NCBI GenBank assembly: GCA_945643635.1
Contig: CALZFC010000001.1
Location: 2,517,501-2,581,500, forward strand
Reading direction: 5' to 3'
Length of the DNA stretch: 64,000 bases
Origin: Allodiplogaster sudhausi
Lineage: Eukaryota; Nematoda; Chromadorea; Rhabditida; Diplogasteridae
The notes beneath the pieces were generated by a model. That model saw only the letters and a list, made by a program, of their open reading frames with translations. It had not been told where the DNA came from and did not search any database. Of this stretch, positions 33,427-46,353 are shown piece after piece. Made by a program: the position numbers and the translations under genes. Position 1 is the stretch's first letter. Each line of letters begins with the position of its first letter.

Positions 33427-33675
33427 ACGATTTACATTGTTATCCACTCGAAATCGTTATATCCTTTCCCTGATACTCTTCGGTCATTTAAACTAGATTA
33501 AAACCTGAAAGCAGAACACACAATATTATATAGGTAATCTGACATGAGCTGAACAAGGTACTTGCAGATATTTCGAACATGTCGATTGCTAAGGCTAAAG
33601 AGTGTCATGGATTTATTCTAGGTTAGTCTTGCAAAGCGCGACTGGTGAACAGCCCATAATTGGGTTGTCTTTGTT

Positions 33676-33822
33676 TAGAGGAGCACCAAACTCAATCTGC
33701 AATCAATTTGAATTTCCTGACGACCATTGCAGTAGCAAGTCTCTCAGAATCACATGTACTCTTGCCCTTCTATTGAAAAAAAAGCGCGAATTCAAGATTC
33801 AAGTTTTGATCTCCTTTAATGA
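33676..33822 (-). mobile_element. GAATTCGCGC-family MITE, intergenic full copy
   Basis: It runs from TTAGAGGAGCACCAAACTC to TTGATCTCCTTTAA and contains TTTCCTGACGACCATTGCAG, TCTCTCAGAATCACATG and AAAAGCGCGAATTCAAG. Both ends are present as terminal inverted repeats. Confidence 0.7.
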
Positions 33823-35202
33823 CGTTGAATACCTATACACACAACGAAGAATGTAACGTGGAGCGGCGTAACATTTGACTTTCAGAATAATGTCATAGAA
33901 ATCTTCTCATGCTATTCGGAGGCTACATTTTGTATACAGAGCACTCATTTTTTTTTTTTTAATATTTTCATTGTAATTTTTTTTCATTGTGAACTATCCT
34001 GTCATCTCGTCTCGTCCAGTCTTCATGAAAAGAGCATATTCTGTTCTGGAGAGCTCTTAAAATCACGTTTTGAGCAGCACGCTCGTTGAAATAGTCCTTT
34101 TTAAAAATAAAATACACCTCTCTAATTAGCATATTTAAATAAAGTTGAAAAAGCCACGATGCTTTTCCAACATACTACACATTATTGAACTATGACTGTT
34201 CGTCATCAATAGATTGAAGTCAGAAGGTGTATGAAATGTCAATGTTGAATTGAATTTTAACGAAATTTAGAGTTTATTGTCATTTGGACTCTTTGGGCTG
34301 ATCCTCTGGACGGCTCTCACTCTACAGGAACATCAACCGGAGATTTGTATGTACGCCGCGCTAAACCGTTTTGTTTCACTATTTGCATTTGCATTGCTGT
34401 GAATGCACAAAATATAGTATGTAAAACAAATATGTATGTAGTTCTTGCAAATAATACTTAAAAATCGGCGATTGACAACAGTCGACGGACTTTATGTGTT
34501 GTTAAAGGTGGACGATCGCAGAAAAAATGTTTAATGCAGGTTTGAATTCCCGCGTTAAACCTGAGACTAGGCACTCTCTCATTCACGCATGCTATTTCAA
34601 AAGTCGCTCGATGAATGTGAATATCGCACACGAATGTTCAAAAAAAATTGCTACTTTGCTTGCATTGAACGGATATATCAAGATAAATTCAAGTTTAATG
34701 AATCCATTTTCGCTCTACTAATTCTTTTGCCCTTCATTCACTTTCTTTCTCTCACAACATTTAACAGAAACGCATCAAGGCTTGCAGAACCTTCTCTCCT
34801 CCAGTCTCTCGCTTCTTTATCACTTCTCCTTGTTATCATTTGGTTCCGAAGGGGCGAAAGCCTCTCCGTCCTTTCTGTGCTGAGGCGATGAGAAGAGACT
34901 ACCACTTTTCCCTTTTTTTTCTGCATGTGACAGTATTATGATTCCTGGCTGTCTTGTCAATTTGTCTTGTTAATTAGGCCTTCATTTTTTCCCCAATAGT
35001 CAAGCCTTGGCCTATTGACTGATTCAATTGTTGGATTACCGCACAATATGAAGCTGTTTTATTATTTTGTGTTGCACTGCTATAAAGTTATAAGTGTTGA
35101 AGATGGGACAAAAAAAATAAAATTTTCACCTCAAATTGCAAAAATTGAACGTTCCTAGAAATTGTGAACTCGAAGTGCAACAATTGAACTTTCATAGGTA
35201 TT
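33823..35202. other. Intergenic interval between secreted-protein and ABC genes
   Basis: Mostly AT-rich sequence. It holds a partial copy of the 3085-type foldback at 34500-34640 (TTAAAGGTGGACGATCGCAG, ATGCAGGTTTGAATTCCCGC). No gene is seen. Confidence 0.55.
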
Positions 35203-36263
35203 ATGACCTCGACATGGTATACGGGACAGCAGGCGCTCTCGTTCGCCTTCTTCTTCTCCTTACTCGACTTTGGAGTTAACATCCTTGGTCTCGCCTGGAA
35301 TGGTACACAGTTTGAATTATTACTGTAAAAAAACTTATCTAGCAAAAAAATAATTCTAACAAAAGAATTGTACAAAGCTTGAATTGCAAGAAGGAAGAAA
35401 AATCGATATTTTTTTTAGCAAGAAAAATAATTGTAACACATGAATGAATGGTGCAAAGCTTGACATGTAATAAGAAATTAATCAATCGATATTTATTTCT
35501 CGATCAATATATTTGTGACACTTGATGAATTGCTCAGGAAAGGAGTTCACCGTGGATAATCTCAGGCACTGGTTCGAGCTGAGCAAATATGACTTCTTCA
35601 CGTTTCCGACCGACTTCTTGGTGCGGCTTTGAAAATTACTTATTTAATTGAATAATTTTGATAATAATAATAATAATAATACCTCTATTCCATCTCGTTT
35701 TTTATTGGCATGATAATTCGTGTGTGATCTCCGAAGAATAAAAACAATATAATATATTAATGTTAAAAATTATTCTTAACTTATTGATTTTAATTATTAG
35801 TTTGGTGAATAAAACAAGGTACATTTGTATTCAGTGTGTGTTTGGCCGCGTTTTCTTATCTTGTTTCGACTCCTTGGAATTGGCTCCGCTTAGGCCTCTT
35901 GCTCTCTGATAAGAAGAAGCTTGGAGAGAGCGGAGACTATTTATTGAATAGTTCAAAAGTGCTCCTGAAGCGAAATGAGGGAGAGAGAGAGGAAGAGAGA
36001 GAAAAAGAGAGAAAGAGCATGAGTGGGCGTAAGAGAGAGATAGAGGAAGATAAGGAGAAATCTAAGAGAGAGAGGTACGAGAGAGAATGATAAAACGAGA
36101 ATGACAGAAATACATACAGAAAAAATAGCACGACATTAAAGTGCAGAAAACTTGTTTGGAATATCGAACGGGTGACTCTAACAAGATTAGGTATTGTCTC
36201 CAACAGCGAAAAAATATACATTTCGAATGAATATCAACTTTTGCAGCTAGCCATGAAAGGTAG

Positions 36264-36312
<49 letters not shown>

Positions 36313-39300
36313 AGCAAGGAGAAAGAATAATGAAAAAAAAACGTTGGGCAGTGTTTGAGAGATTGAGAAAAAAATGCATATGTAGATAGTATTGATGAAC
36401 TTTTTATGTGAGCAAAAGAAAAAAAAGATAAGATATGTGCAATGTTGTAATTTCTAGAAGAACATGGTCATTACACAAAGGGTGTTGCGAAATTTTTGAG
36501 AATAGGAAAAAGAGTAAAAAAAATTATTTTGGTGTTTGTAAATTTTATTCAATGTTTCTTCTTCTCTACCCAGTTGATGCAAATCATCCGCTCTTGCATC
36601 CTGCTCGGCGGCGGCCTCGCGCTCTATCTCTCGCCGAACGGCACGTCACCGATCGCGGCCAAGGTAAACGGAGGAAAGAAAATAAAGGATATTATATCCA
36701 TTAATAACAACGGATATATATCTGTCAAATTTGACAACAGATATGTATGTATGTATGTTATTTGAAAAAAAAAACAATTACACCAATCACAATCTCGTTC
36801 GCAAAGCATGGGGCACCCACAGGGAGAGCTGGAAGAAAAAAAAATACAAATTTTGAAATGATAAATATTCCCGCCAGGTCTCGAACATTGTATTCGCCGT
36901 GATGCTGCTTATTCTCGCGTTCGCGCCCTCCAAACTGCTCGCCTTCTACGAGGACGCCAATGTCAAGTTTGCCGTCGGCGACTGGATCCTCATGGGATGG
37001 TGCATACTCGCGTCCCTCTTCGCGCAGGTCTCTCTCTCTCTTAATATATCTTTCACCCTCGCTCTCTGTATCTCTCATTCTCTCAAGTTCTCTCTCTTTC
37101 TCTCTCTCTCTCGTTCTGTCTCTCCCTACCTCTTTATCTCTATCTCTCTCTCTCTCTTGATTTCCACATCATTCTCTTTTCATCTCACACTTTCCATCGA
37201 CCACTACCAGCGATTTATCTCTTTCACTCTCTCAATCTCATCTTCACTCAGCCTTCCGTCGTGAATAAACATATATTTATGTCTTCATCCGAGGCTAAAA
37301 ATACACTCAGGCCATCTGGTCCTCTATCTTTACGCGAGTGAAGGAGGAGTCTGCGGGAGAAGAGCCGCTCCTTGGCGACCGCCTCTATGAAGAACGACTG
37401 CGACAGGTGCATTTATAAGGAGCTTCCAAAAATTCACGTTTGAATTCGCGCCTTTTCCCCTGAGACAGCTAGCAAGCATATGGCCCAGGTTCGGATCCCG
37501 GTGCCGTCAAACCCTTTTGCCAATTTTAGGAGGAGGCCGAGGCGGCAGCCAAGCAACGCGAGACGTTTGCGCTGCTCTTCCGGCTCTTCGGCTACATGGC
37601 GAAGGAGTGGCAGTACTACTCGGTCGCCTTCTCCTTCCTCTTCCTCTACTCGCTCTGTAGGATTTCTTGCTAAACCTCTTCAAAACACACGCACACACTG
37701 TTTTGATATTGACTTGAAGGACCCTCAAAACACAACTTTGACTTCGCGCCTTTTTGCCTGACACAAGGACGAGAGAGCCAATGTGGCTAAGAGTAATAGC
37801 CAGAAAAAATTCAATTATATTCCTACTTACAATCAGTTTCGTACTCCCTTGAGCAAAATTTTGCGTTTCTCTTACCTTGAAGCCCGGGAATTATAATTAT
37901 AATTGTTAAAAGTCGTCATTTATCTTTCGCTTTCCTTTACTAGCGCGCGTCTTCATTCCGTACTACACGGGCGAAGTCATCTCGTCCGTGTTCGGCGAGG
38001 GCTCTGGCTACGCGCGTCTCCATCGCACCGTTGCCATCATGGCCGTCCTCTCGTTCTCGGGGTGGCGGGAAGAATTTAAATTTGAATTTGTTTTTTTTTT
38101 TTGCTGCGTGCTATGGATAAAGTGATTAATTAAGGTAAATTAAATGAATAATAAAAAGAATTATTAGAAGTGTCGCAATTTTCGACTCCTTTCAGTGCCG
38201 TCTTGGCGGTCTTCGCGCGGCGGCACCTTCACGTACTCGCAGATGAGAATCGATCGCCGCATTCGAAATGATCTCTTCCGCTCGGTGACCACACAGGAAA
38301 TCGGCTTCTTTGACGCCAACAAAACTGGTCAATTTTGATTATTAATGTTTGCATACTATAGTTATCCCCCTGTCCTCCTATCATCATCCTATCATTATCA
38401 TTATCAAGCATTCTTTTAAAGAAGCTAATTATTTGTGAGATTACAGGCAAACAGCGCAGCTCCATCGCAAATATATGCATATATTTTCAATTTTCTACAA
38501 TTTTTGATTATCACCTACGAGACTATGAGAAATTCTCATGTACAATATATCTCTGCCTTTCGCGCAAAAAGGGCGCGAATTCAAAAGTGAATTATCATTT
38601 AGGTGAGATTTGCTCTCGCCTCACGGCCGACTGTCAGACAATGTCGAATACGCTGTCGCTCTACATGAACGTGCTCACGCGCAATTCGACCATGCTCATT
38701 GGCTCGCTCATCTTCATGTAAAGCAAACTTTTTGCTTTTTTTTTAGTTACTAAGAATATAAATTTTTTAAATTTTTTAAAATATACATAATAATATTTTA
38801 AATAATGATGCTACATACGTCGTCGTTGTTTATTTATCGATTTGAGAAAAAACAACGAAATAAAAATCAATAATCAATAATTAAAAATTCAATAATTTAT
38901 ATTCAATAATCAAATATCAATAATCAATGATCAATAATCCAACAGGTTCACTCTCTCATGGCGCCTGTCCATGATCACTTTTATCGCGATCCCGATCATC
39001 TTTCTCGTATCCAAAGTCTACGGAGTCTATTATGATGTATGACTATTTTCCTTTCTCCCTTTCTTTTAAGAAGACTAGAATAATAACAATATTAGTATTC
39101 TTAAAAATAAAAATAAATAAAAATGTCTGTAAAAAACAAAATATTCGATAAGAAAGAATTACATACCAAATTGTAATTGCACCACACACGGCAACTCATG
39201 GAAGAAGAACAATTCTATAATTGCACCAAAATAATTTTATAATTGCACCCAAGATAATTCTGTGATTCCACCAAAATAATTCTGTAATTGCACCAAAGAT

Positions 39301-42124
39301 AATTCTGTAATTCACTCCACACACAGCAACTCTCGGAAGAGACCATGCTTACGGTGGCGCACGCAAATGACGTGGCCGAAGAGGTGCTCTCGTCGATTCG
39401 CACGGTCAAGAGCTTCGCATGCGAGAACTACGAGTGCAAGCGGTGAGTTGAACGGAGTGTTCTTCTAGGCCCAAATGATATCATTGAATACATCTTTTTC
39501 TTTCTTTTTTAACAACAAATTCAAGCTTTAAGAAATAGACATACATATTGGCCAAACAAAAGAAGTGTTTTCTTTCCTCTCTTGGGTAGTTATGTTTTTT
39601 TTCTTCAGAAAAAAAAGATGAATGAATAATTCATTTAATGAATAGTCTCCAGATTCCTCGGCTTCCTTAATGAGACACTCGCGGTCGCGACCAAGAAGTC
39701 CATCGCGCACGTCGGCTTTATCTGGACTAGTGAAGTCGGCTATTTCTTTTTTCTAGCCAATATTCAATATTATTTTCAGAGAAAAGCTCTAGTAAACATT
39801 AACAAAGTAAAATTATATAGGTAGTATGTATAAAGTATAAAATTTAAAAATAAATTCAAAAAAATACTATTATTTATATCCAAAAATTTTTAAAAAAGAA
39901 GGCGATACAGCATGTAGGAAAAAATTGCAGCTCCTCCAAATGGGCATTCTTACCGTCGTCCTCTGGTACGGCGGGCATCTCGTGATTCTCGGGCAGGAAG
40001 AGGCAGGCCTCCTCGTCTCCTTCCTCCTCTATCAGTTCCAGCTCGGCGAGAATCTCAGGGTATGAAAGGAGATGGCATGGTATAAAAGAAAAGATCTCAA
40101 GGAATATAAATAAAGCTAACAAGAGGAGTACCGATATTCCAATTGCAAAAGAGAAATAAGACGGATAGATAGAAATAACTTATTTAAAAAAAGCAATTCT
40201 ACTGTTATTTGTCAATTTTCATGACGTCACATTAAATTTTATATAAATATTTATTAGTAGTAATTCGACTATTGGGTTAATAAAAAAATTAATTCATTAC
40301 GAAGATTAATAGAGGTGTAATTTCCCAAATATGCCAAAAATTTTCTGCCCGATTTTCTGTCTCTCCAATTCTTTTCTACGCCTACAGGAACTCGGCGAAG
40401 TCTGGAACGGACTCATGCAGGCGGTAGGCGCTTCTCGAAAGGTTAATTAGCATTTTTAATTGATAAATTTTTTTAATTTTAAAATTTCGCGCCAACTTAA
40501 CTTTCTTCAACATTTCAACATTTCCTTGACAGGTCTTTGAATTCATCGATCGCAAGCCGCAAGTCGACAACCACGGCACGTACCAGCCGCGCGAAGGCAG
40601 CCTCAAGGGCAAGATTGAGTTCAAGAACGTCCGCTTCAGCTATCCGATCCGACCCGATCTGCCCATCATGGAGGTAGAACCTAGCGGTTTTTCTTCTCAA
40701 CTTTCCTAGACTAATTGTAAGAAAAATTGAAAGTAATATTTCAATTTCGTTCATTTTGCAACGACAAAGAAATATTATTTTACCATTATATTTCCATTGT
40801 TAGAGGGTGATTTCGGTGTTGAAATAATATAATGAATGTGTAATAAATTATTTAAAATTAATTAATTAATTAATTAATTAACCAATTAGTTAATTAAATA
40901 ACTAACTAATTAATTAATTAATTAATTAAATTAATAAAACAAATATATGATTTCACCCAGGACCTGACGTTCACTGCCGAGCCCGGCCAGGTGGTCGCGC
41001 TCGTCGGCCCGTCGGGCGGCGGCAAGTCATCGTGTATCGCGATGCTCGAACATTTTTACGAGCCGAACAGCGGCGAAGTGCTCCTGGACGGCGTGCCCAT
41101 CAGAAACTACGATCACAAGTATCTCCATACCAAGGTGGGCCGGAGATTAGGGGCCGCTTTTTCAAGTTGGGCTGGAGATTATGGTCTGTGTACCAATGTG
41201 GGCCGAAAATTACGATCCGATATACAGTACAAAGGTTGGCCGAAGATTAGGGCAGGTTTTCCAAGAACATATGTCGGTATACCAACGTTTTTATTGTAGT
41301 TTAGATACGCGCTCCGATAATAGAGCAAAAAAAAGGAAACAAAACAGACTTCAAACAACCTGTATATATACATACCCGATTGATTACACGCCGAACTTGA
41401 TCTACATTTGTTACATTAGCTGCGATTACACCAAGCTATTGTACAAATAAATATGAACAAACTCTCTCAAGAATTGTCGCCTTGCCAACCAAGATTGTCC
41501 CTAAAAATTTGCACATGTAAAACATATTTCGCATGTGTTTGCCTTCCTTCATACAGTTTTTTTTAAATCAATTATTTTAAATAAAAAAACACTTGCTTGA
41601 GATCGCACTCGTCGGGCAGGAGCCCGTGCTGTACGCGCGATCTGTGACAGAGAACATTGGATACGGTTTGTCTGAATTAATCTCGTTTGAATTCGCGCTC
41701 TTTTCCCTGATCAAAAGGGGCGGGAAATTCAAAATAGTTTTTTTTTGTTAAGGTATGGATCACTACGATGACGAAATGGTGCAGCGGTCGGCGAAGCTCG
41801 CGAATGCTCATCAGTTCGTGATGGACACGGTCGATGGCTACAACACGGATGTCGGAGAGAAGGGCAGTCAGATGAGTGGTCAGGAGGGGAGAAGACTTTG
41901 CTTATCTCTGCTTCTCTCTCCCTTTCTCTATCTTTCTATCTTTTTCTCTAACTTCTTTTCCTATCTCTCTCTCCTTTCTATCCGTATTTCTCTCGCCTTT
42001 CTCCCTAATGTCTCTCACTCTCGTTCTCACTCTCTCTCTCTCTTTACTCTCTCTTTCTAGTAGCTCTTCTTATGTCTCAATCTCTCAATCTCCATTTCTA
42101 TCTTTCCTTCTTTCTTTTTATCCT

Positions 42125-42168
<44 letters not shown>

Positions 42169-42613
42169 CAAAGGTGGCCAGAAGCAGCGAATCGCGATAG
42201 CACGCGCTCTAGTCCGCGACCCTGTCGTTCTGCTCCTCGACGAAGCGACTTCAGCACTCGACACCGAATCAGAACATCTCGTGAGGCCATTCGACTATCA
42301 CTCTTTCTCTCCATTCTCTTTTTCTACTTTTTCTCTCTCTCTCTTTCCACTCTCTCCATTCTCCGCAGTCCCTCGCTTTATTCGCATTATAAAAGGAAAT
42401 ACAACTAAACAAAATGTTTCCGTTTGATTTAGTTATTAATTGATTGATTACAGTACTGATTAAATTCATAATCAATAGCAATAAGCGACAAAGTATCTTC
42501 CAGGTGCAAGAGGCGATCTCAAAGAATCTCAAAGGCCGCACCGTTATCCTCATCGCGCATCGTTTGTCGACGGTCGAGAACGCCGACAAGATTGTCGTCA
42601 TTAGCAAGGCGAG

Positions 42614-42651
<38 letters not shown>

Positions 42652-42743
42652 AGAGAGAGACAGAAAAAGAGAGAGAGAGCACAGAGAGAGAGAGAGAGTT
42701 AGATATAGGGTGAATGAGAGTTAGATATATGGAGGGAAATAGA

Positions 42744-42780
<37 letters not shown>

Positions 42781-43487
42781 GGTGAGCCGGAGTTAGAGAA
42801 TGAGAGAGAGAGAGAGATGGAGAGCGAGAGAGAGAGAGAGAGAGAAAGACAGAGCGAGATAATATGTACGTTTGAAAATGTATCATAAAGAAAGCAATCA
42901 AATCCTTGCTCCCATTCTAGGGCCGCGTCGAGCAGCAAGGCACCCATCAGGAGCTGCTCAACCAGGAGGGCACGTACAAGCTGCTCGTGCAGCGTCAGAT
43001 GCTCGGTGAGCAGCATCTCACTTGCATTTTTGATATGCAGATCCAAAGAACAAGAAAAAAGAGATTTTTTTGTTTAAGAAAAAAAAAGATATATGTATGT
43101 CTACGTACATAAGTACAGAGATGGTAGAAGAGGCCAAGAAAATAGCAGCAGTATGTACATATACATATATGTATGTAAAGAAATATTAAACAAACACTGT
43201 AATATTTTCTTAATTTATTTTTTTAACATACAATGTCTTCGATTTGTATCTTATATATGTATGTATGTATGTATTTAGCAGAAATTAAAAAAAATATAAA
43301 TAAAATAAAAATAAAATAATAAACGCTTGCAGGCGGCGAGATGGACATCCCGGAGAAGAAGGTGACGCTGCCGCCGCCGCCAACGCGCACCGAGCGACGC
43401 GCGACACGCCAGACCATCTCCTCTCCGAACTCGTCGCTCGCGCCACAGTCCTTCCTCGGCACGTCCTTCCAGTCCAACTACATCTAG
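35203..43487 (+). CDS. ABC half transporter, ABCB9/TAPL (HAF) type
   Basis: Homodimeric ATP-driven peptide exporter of lysosomes or lysosome-related organelles (role known for ABCB9 and C. elegans HAF-4/HAF-9). Exons: 35203-35302, 35538-35620, 36574-36663, 36878-37027, 37311-37406 (N-terminal membrane segments), 37530-37656, 37944-38061 ([12 protein letters not shown]), 38196-38327 ([13 protein letters not shown]), 38603-38717 ([13 protein letters not shown]), 38946-39036, 39327-39442 ([15 protein letters not shown]), 39653-39734, 39931-40059 ([11 protein letters not shown]), 40388-40441, 40533-40673 (VFEFIDRKP), 40961-41134 (Walker [10 protein letters not shown]), 41602-41665 (Q-loop [12 protein letters not shown]), 41753-41878 and 42174-42280 (signature SGGQKQR split by an intron; Walker [14 protein letters not shown]), 42504-42608 (H-loop [11 protein letters not shown]), 42921-43005 (LLVQRQMLG), 43333-43487 (cytosolic tail). 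The catalytic motifs are intact. Exon 38196-38327 is out of phase with the previous exon. The ATG at 35203 is the best visible start. Confidence 0.93.
37414..37468 (+). mobile_element. GAATTCGCGC element in a short ABC-gene intron
   Basis: TTATAAGGAGCTTCCAAAAA then CACGTTTGAATTCGCGCC and CCCCTGAGAC occupy the first half of the 123 bp intron 37407-37529. Confidence 0.6.
37716..37850 (+). mobile_element. GAATTCGCGC-family MITE in an ABC-gene intron
   Basis: TTGAAGGACCCTCAAAACAC, ACTTTGACTTCGCGCC and TTTGCCTGACACAAGG, ending near CGTACTCCCTTGAG, which pairs with the left end. Confidence 0.6.
38500..38602 (-). mobile_element. Degenerate GAATTCGCGC element ending at a splice acceptor
   Basis: It contains GCGCAAAAAGGGCGCGAATT and ends ATTATCATTTAG exactly at the 3' splice site before the exon at 38603. 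Confidence 0.5.
38866..38943. repeat. AT-rich minisatellite, TCAATAATCAA units
   Basis: Six or more degenerate copies of about 10-12 bp in an ABC-gene intron, running up to its 3' splice site. Confidence 0.75.
39213..39313. repeat. Minisatellite, TAATTCTGTAATTGCACCAAA units
   Basis: Four to five units of about 23 bp in the intron preceding the exon at 39327. Confidence 0.85.
40856..40932. repeat. TTAA tetranucleotide repeat
   Basis: (AATT)n with minor variants in the intron just upstream of the Walker A exon. Confidence 0.9.
41128..41256. repeat. GGGCCG-containing degenerate tandem repeat
   Basis: Four copies of a unit of about 35 bp resembling TGGGCCGGAGATTAGGG, starting at the donor of the Walker A exon. 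It shares the GGCCG theme with arrays at 1352 and 58986. Confidence 0.6.
41670..41752 (+). mobile_element. GAATTCGCGC element filling an 87 bp intron
   Basis: The intron 41666-41752 contains TCGTTTGAATTCGCGCTC and TTCCCTGATC, and ends TTTGTTAAG at the 3' splice site. Little of the intron is left outside the element. Confidence 0.65.
41905..42168. repeat. CT-rich intron splitting the ABC signature motif
   Basis: CT-rich tract fills the intron between MSG and GQKQR of the signature motif. A GA tract fills the next-but-one intron (42618-42855). Confidence 0.85.
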
Positions 43488-43509
43488 GTGGTCGCTCACA
43501 TCCCTCCTA

Positions 43510-43722
43510 GGTCTCTCCAACCCCCCCCCCCCTCCCCAACCCTTCTGGGTCTCTCACCCCCCTTCCTAGGTCTCTCAGGACTCTCCCATCCCCACCCCAC
43601 TCCTAGATCCCCCCCCTACCCATTCTAGGTCTCTCCCCAACCTCCCCTCTCATTCAAAGGTGTGTGTACCCCCCCTTTCCATCATCGAATCTACCGCTTA
43701 ACCCCCCCCCCCCACTCTAGGT
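43510..43722. repeat. C-rich degenerate repeat in the 3' region of the ABC gene
   Basis: Units built on CCTAGGTCTCTC plus poly-C runs, period about 35-40 bp, starting 20 bases after the stop codon and probably in the 3' UTR. Confidence 0.75.
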
Positions 43723-44440
43723 GTTTATCGACTTTCGTATCAATTCCACTCCCTCTAAATTGTTTTGTTTTCTTTTAGAAGACTCGTACCCACGCTAGTT
43801 AGACGAGAGATATTGGGACTGGCTATAACCGTTTTGTTTTCTGTTATTCGACTAAAAGGAATGTGCTTACTCAAAGTCATTCTGTTTGCTGCCCTTTTCG
43901 TTTCTCTTTTTTTGTTGTAATTTTGTGGTGAGAGTCTGATGATTTTGGCCTACTTTTCATACAATATTTTCTTGAATTTTCGTTGTTTTTTTAAATGAAG
44001 TGTCGTAAGAAAATTTATAGACTCGAGAACACATACCGATCGATGATGCATTTCTGTTCGAACGCTCGCTCGTTTGGCATCCTACATTTCATGTTCAGTC
44101 CACTAATTCAAGTGGCCGAATGAGCAAGACGACAGCTCCTTTCAACTTTGAGATTCTATGTATGTCTGTGCCAGGTGGCTTTTCATTCATTTTGGTGGCC
44201 ACGACTCTGCCGTGGATGTTGCTGTTTTCTATGGGCAGCAGCTGCAGATACAGTCAAATAAAAAGGTTTTAAGCGCCGAAGTAAGCCTCTGTTCGTCTCG
44301 TATGTTCTCTGTGTTCTTTTGACTTCTTTCGATGACTCTTGTTTGGTATGCACAGATTCTGACTTGTAAAGTCTTTATGAAAATGCAGCGTATAAAAAAG
44401 GGCTCGGATGTCGATGACGTCATCCTCATGCTTTCGCTTC

Positions 44441-45586
44441 CTAGTGGAATCTCGCGAAGGCGACAGTGCGTCCGGGGCACGGGCAGTAGGCGGCGTCGGA
44501 GCCGGGCTGGCCGTTGGAGCCGTTGTCTCCCTGGCCACCGGGCGAGCCGGCGCGTCCGGGCTGTCCGGGACGGCCGTTGCCTCCGGGGCGTCCGTCGTTG
44601 CCGGGACGGCCGTCGTTGCCGGGCGCGCCAGCGGGTCCAGGACCACCGGGTCCTCCAGGGCGGCCAGGCTGGCCGTTCGCACCAGGGGTGTACTCGACGC
44701 CGGATTGGCCAGGCGCTCCGGGGCTTCCATTGCGTCCGGGGTGTCCAGGGCTGCCGGGGTGTCCGGCCTGTCCAGCAGGTCCGGGGCCACCGGGCGCACC
44801 GGCGGGTCCAGGGTAACCGGGACCGCCGGGGTTGCCAGCGGGGCCGGGTCCACCAGAGGGGCCAGGGGGACCGGGAGGTCCTGCGGGGCACTGGATGCAG
44901 CCGCCGGGAAGGTCGTGGGTGACGGAGACAGCGGCGCCAGAGGCTCCAGAGCGTCCCGAGTTACCGGGCTGGCCGTCCTGACCGCGAGCACCGGGCTGGC
45001 CGGGCGGGCCAGGGGGTCCGGCGGGGCAGCCGCGAGACTGCGCGCCGCAGTTGCACGACGCCTGACGCTTGTTGCGGCCGAGCAGGGTGGCGAAGGTGGG
45101 CGGCGCGTCAGAGGAGCCCGACGGGTTCGTGTGCAGGCGAAGGATGCGGTCCCACGTGTCCTCGGCGACGGTCTGCAGAGGATTTAAATGGATATCTATT
45201 CAGATTTATCTATTTATCACATGGATAACTCTTTGGAAATTCTGCTTTACAACCGTTTAGAGATTTGAATGTCCTTATTCCTCTATTTTCGACTTGTTGA
45301 CTGTAAGATAAAACATGAAACGGTATTTCCAGTATCGATTGAAATTTGTTTGGAGAAAAAATGCCCTATTTATGTGTTCAGATTCATCGCAGAGATATGG
45401 CAAAAAGAAAAAAAAGAAAAGTCCCGACAGGGTCCGCGAGGTACCAACCTGGAACTCCTTCATGGAGTCGGCGACCTCATCCTGAAGCGACTGGAGGTCG
45501 CGGACGATCGAGACGCATGTCAGGAGCGAGACGAAGATGACGGCGAGAGTGCCGGTGGAGGCGGCGCCGATTGCCCAAGAACTCAT
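44441..45586 (-). CDS. Cuticle collagen
   Basis: Structural protein of the nematode cuticle. Exon 1 45449-45586 encodes MSSWAIGAASTGTLAVIFVS and a short coiled segment (the cuticle-collagen N-terminal domain: membrane anchor plus heptads). Exon 2 44441-45172 holds the furin-type site GRNKRQ, a cysteine cluster (SCNCGAQSRGC), an interrupted Gly-X-Y domain with a mid-protein break (HDLPGGCIQCP), a long C-terminal Gly-X-Y block, and the cysteine tail AAYCPCPGRTVAFARFH before the stop. Total 289 residues, normal for the family. Exon lengths are multiples of three and phases match; no lesion is seen. A TATA box lies 58 bases upstream of the ATG. The antisense open frames across it are by-products of its GC-rich repeats. 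Confidence 0.97.
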
Positions 45587-45642
45587 CGTGTTTGTCAGAA
45601 AGCCGAGGAGACTGCCTGTGCTCTCTCCCGGGCCGTGGCCGT

Positions 45643-45652
45643 CTTTTATATG
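45643..45652 (-). promoter_or_regulatory. TATA box of the collagen gene
   Basis: On the minus strand the sequence is CATATAAAAG, about 58 bases upstream of the collagen ATG. Confidence 0.75.
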
Positions 45653-45779
45653 CGCCCGGACTTGGTGGGCCGCGTTTTAGTAGAACCGAGCAAACTTTTG
45701 TCTCCTCCGTCTAACGCCTTACTCTCCTCTTGCTTACTGCACTCTACTCTTGACAAGATCCATTAGCTAGTGCCGAGTA

Positions 45780-46307
45780 TGGCTCTGGTTCTCTGCATCT
45801 CTCTCTTTGTCTGCGTCTCTCTCATTATCTCCCTCTCTCTCTTCTCTCTACTACCTGTCACATCTCCCTTCTCTCGCATTCTCAGACTATCTTTTCTGCT
45901 CTCTGACTTTCTCATACTCTCTCTCTCTCTCTCTCTCTCGTTAGCTCCATCGCTTTCATTCCTTTCTTCATTCACGCGAACCGAATCGAACCGAATCATC
46001 CTCCCAGCGTCAGCAAAAGCCAAAGACGAGAATCGACGAGTGATCAAGAATATCGCGGTGGTCGAGAGAGAGAGAGAGAGAGAGAGAGGGGAGAGAGAGA
46101 GAGAGATAGAGAGAGAGAGGAGAGAGAGAGTCATTCCGAACCGTTGCTTTCGGTCAAGAAAGCGGAACAAGCTTTCCACTGTTTCTCTTACTCTTCATAC
46201 TCTGCCTAGGCTAGCATCACATTTTATGTTTCTGCTTACTGCTTACTCGATCACATGAAAGAGACAGAGTAAAACTGAAAAAAAGGAGATAGAGAGAGAG
46301 AGGACGA

Positions 46308-46353
<46 letters not shown>

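Noticed and set aside
44408..45187. Long plus-strand frames rich in Gly/Ala/Arg or Pro
   Set aside because: Antisense shadows of the collagen Gly-X-Y repeats, which are intact on the minus strand.
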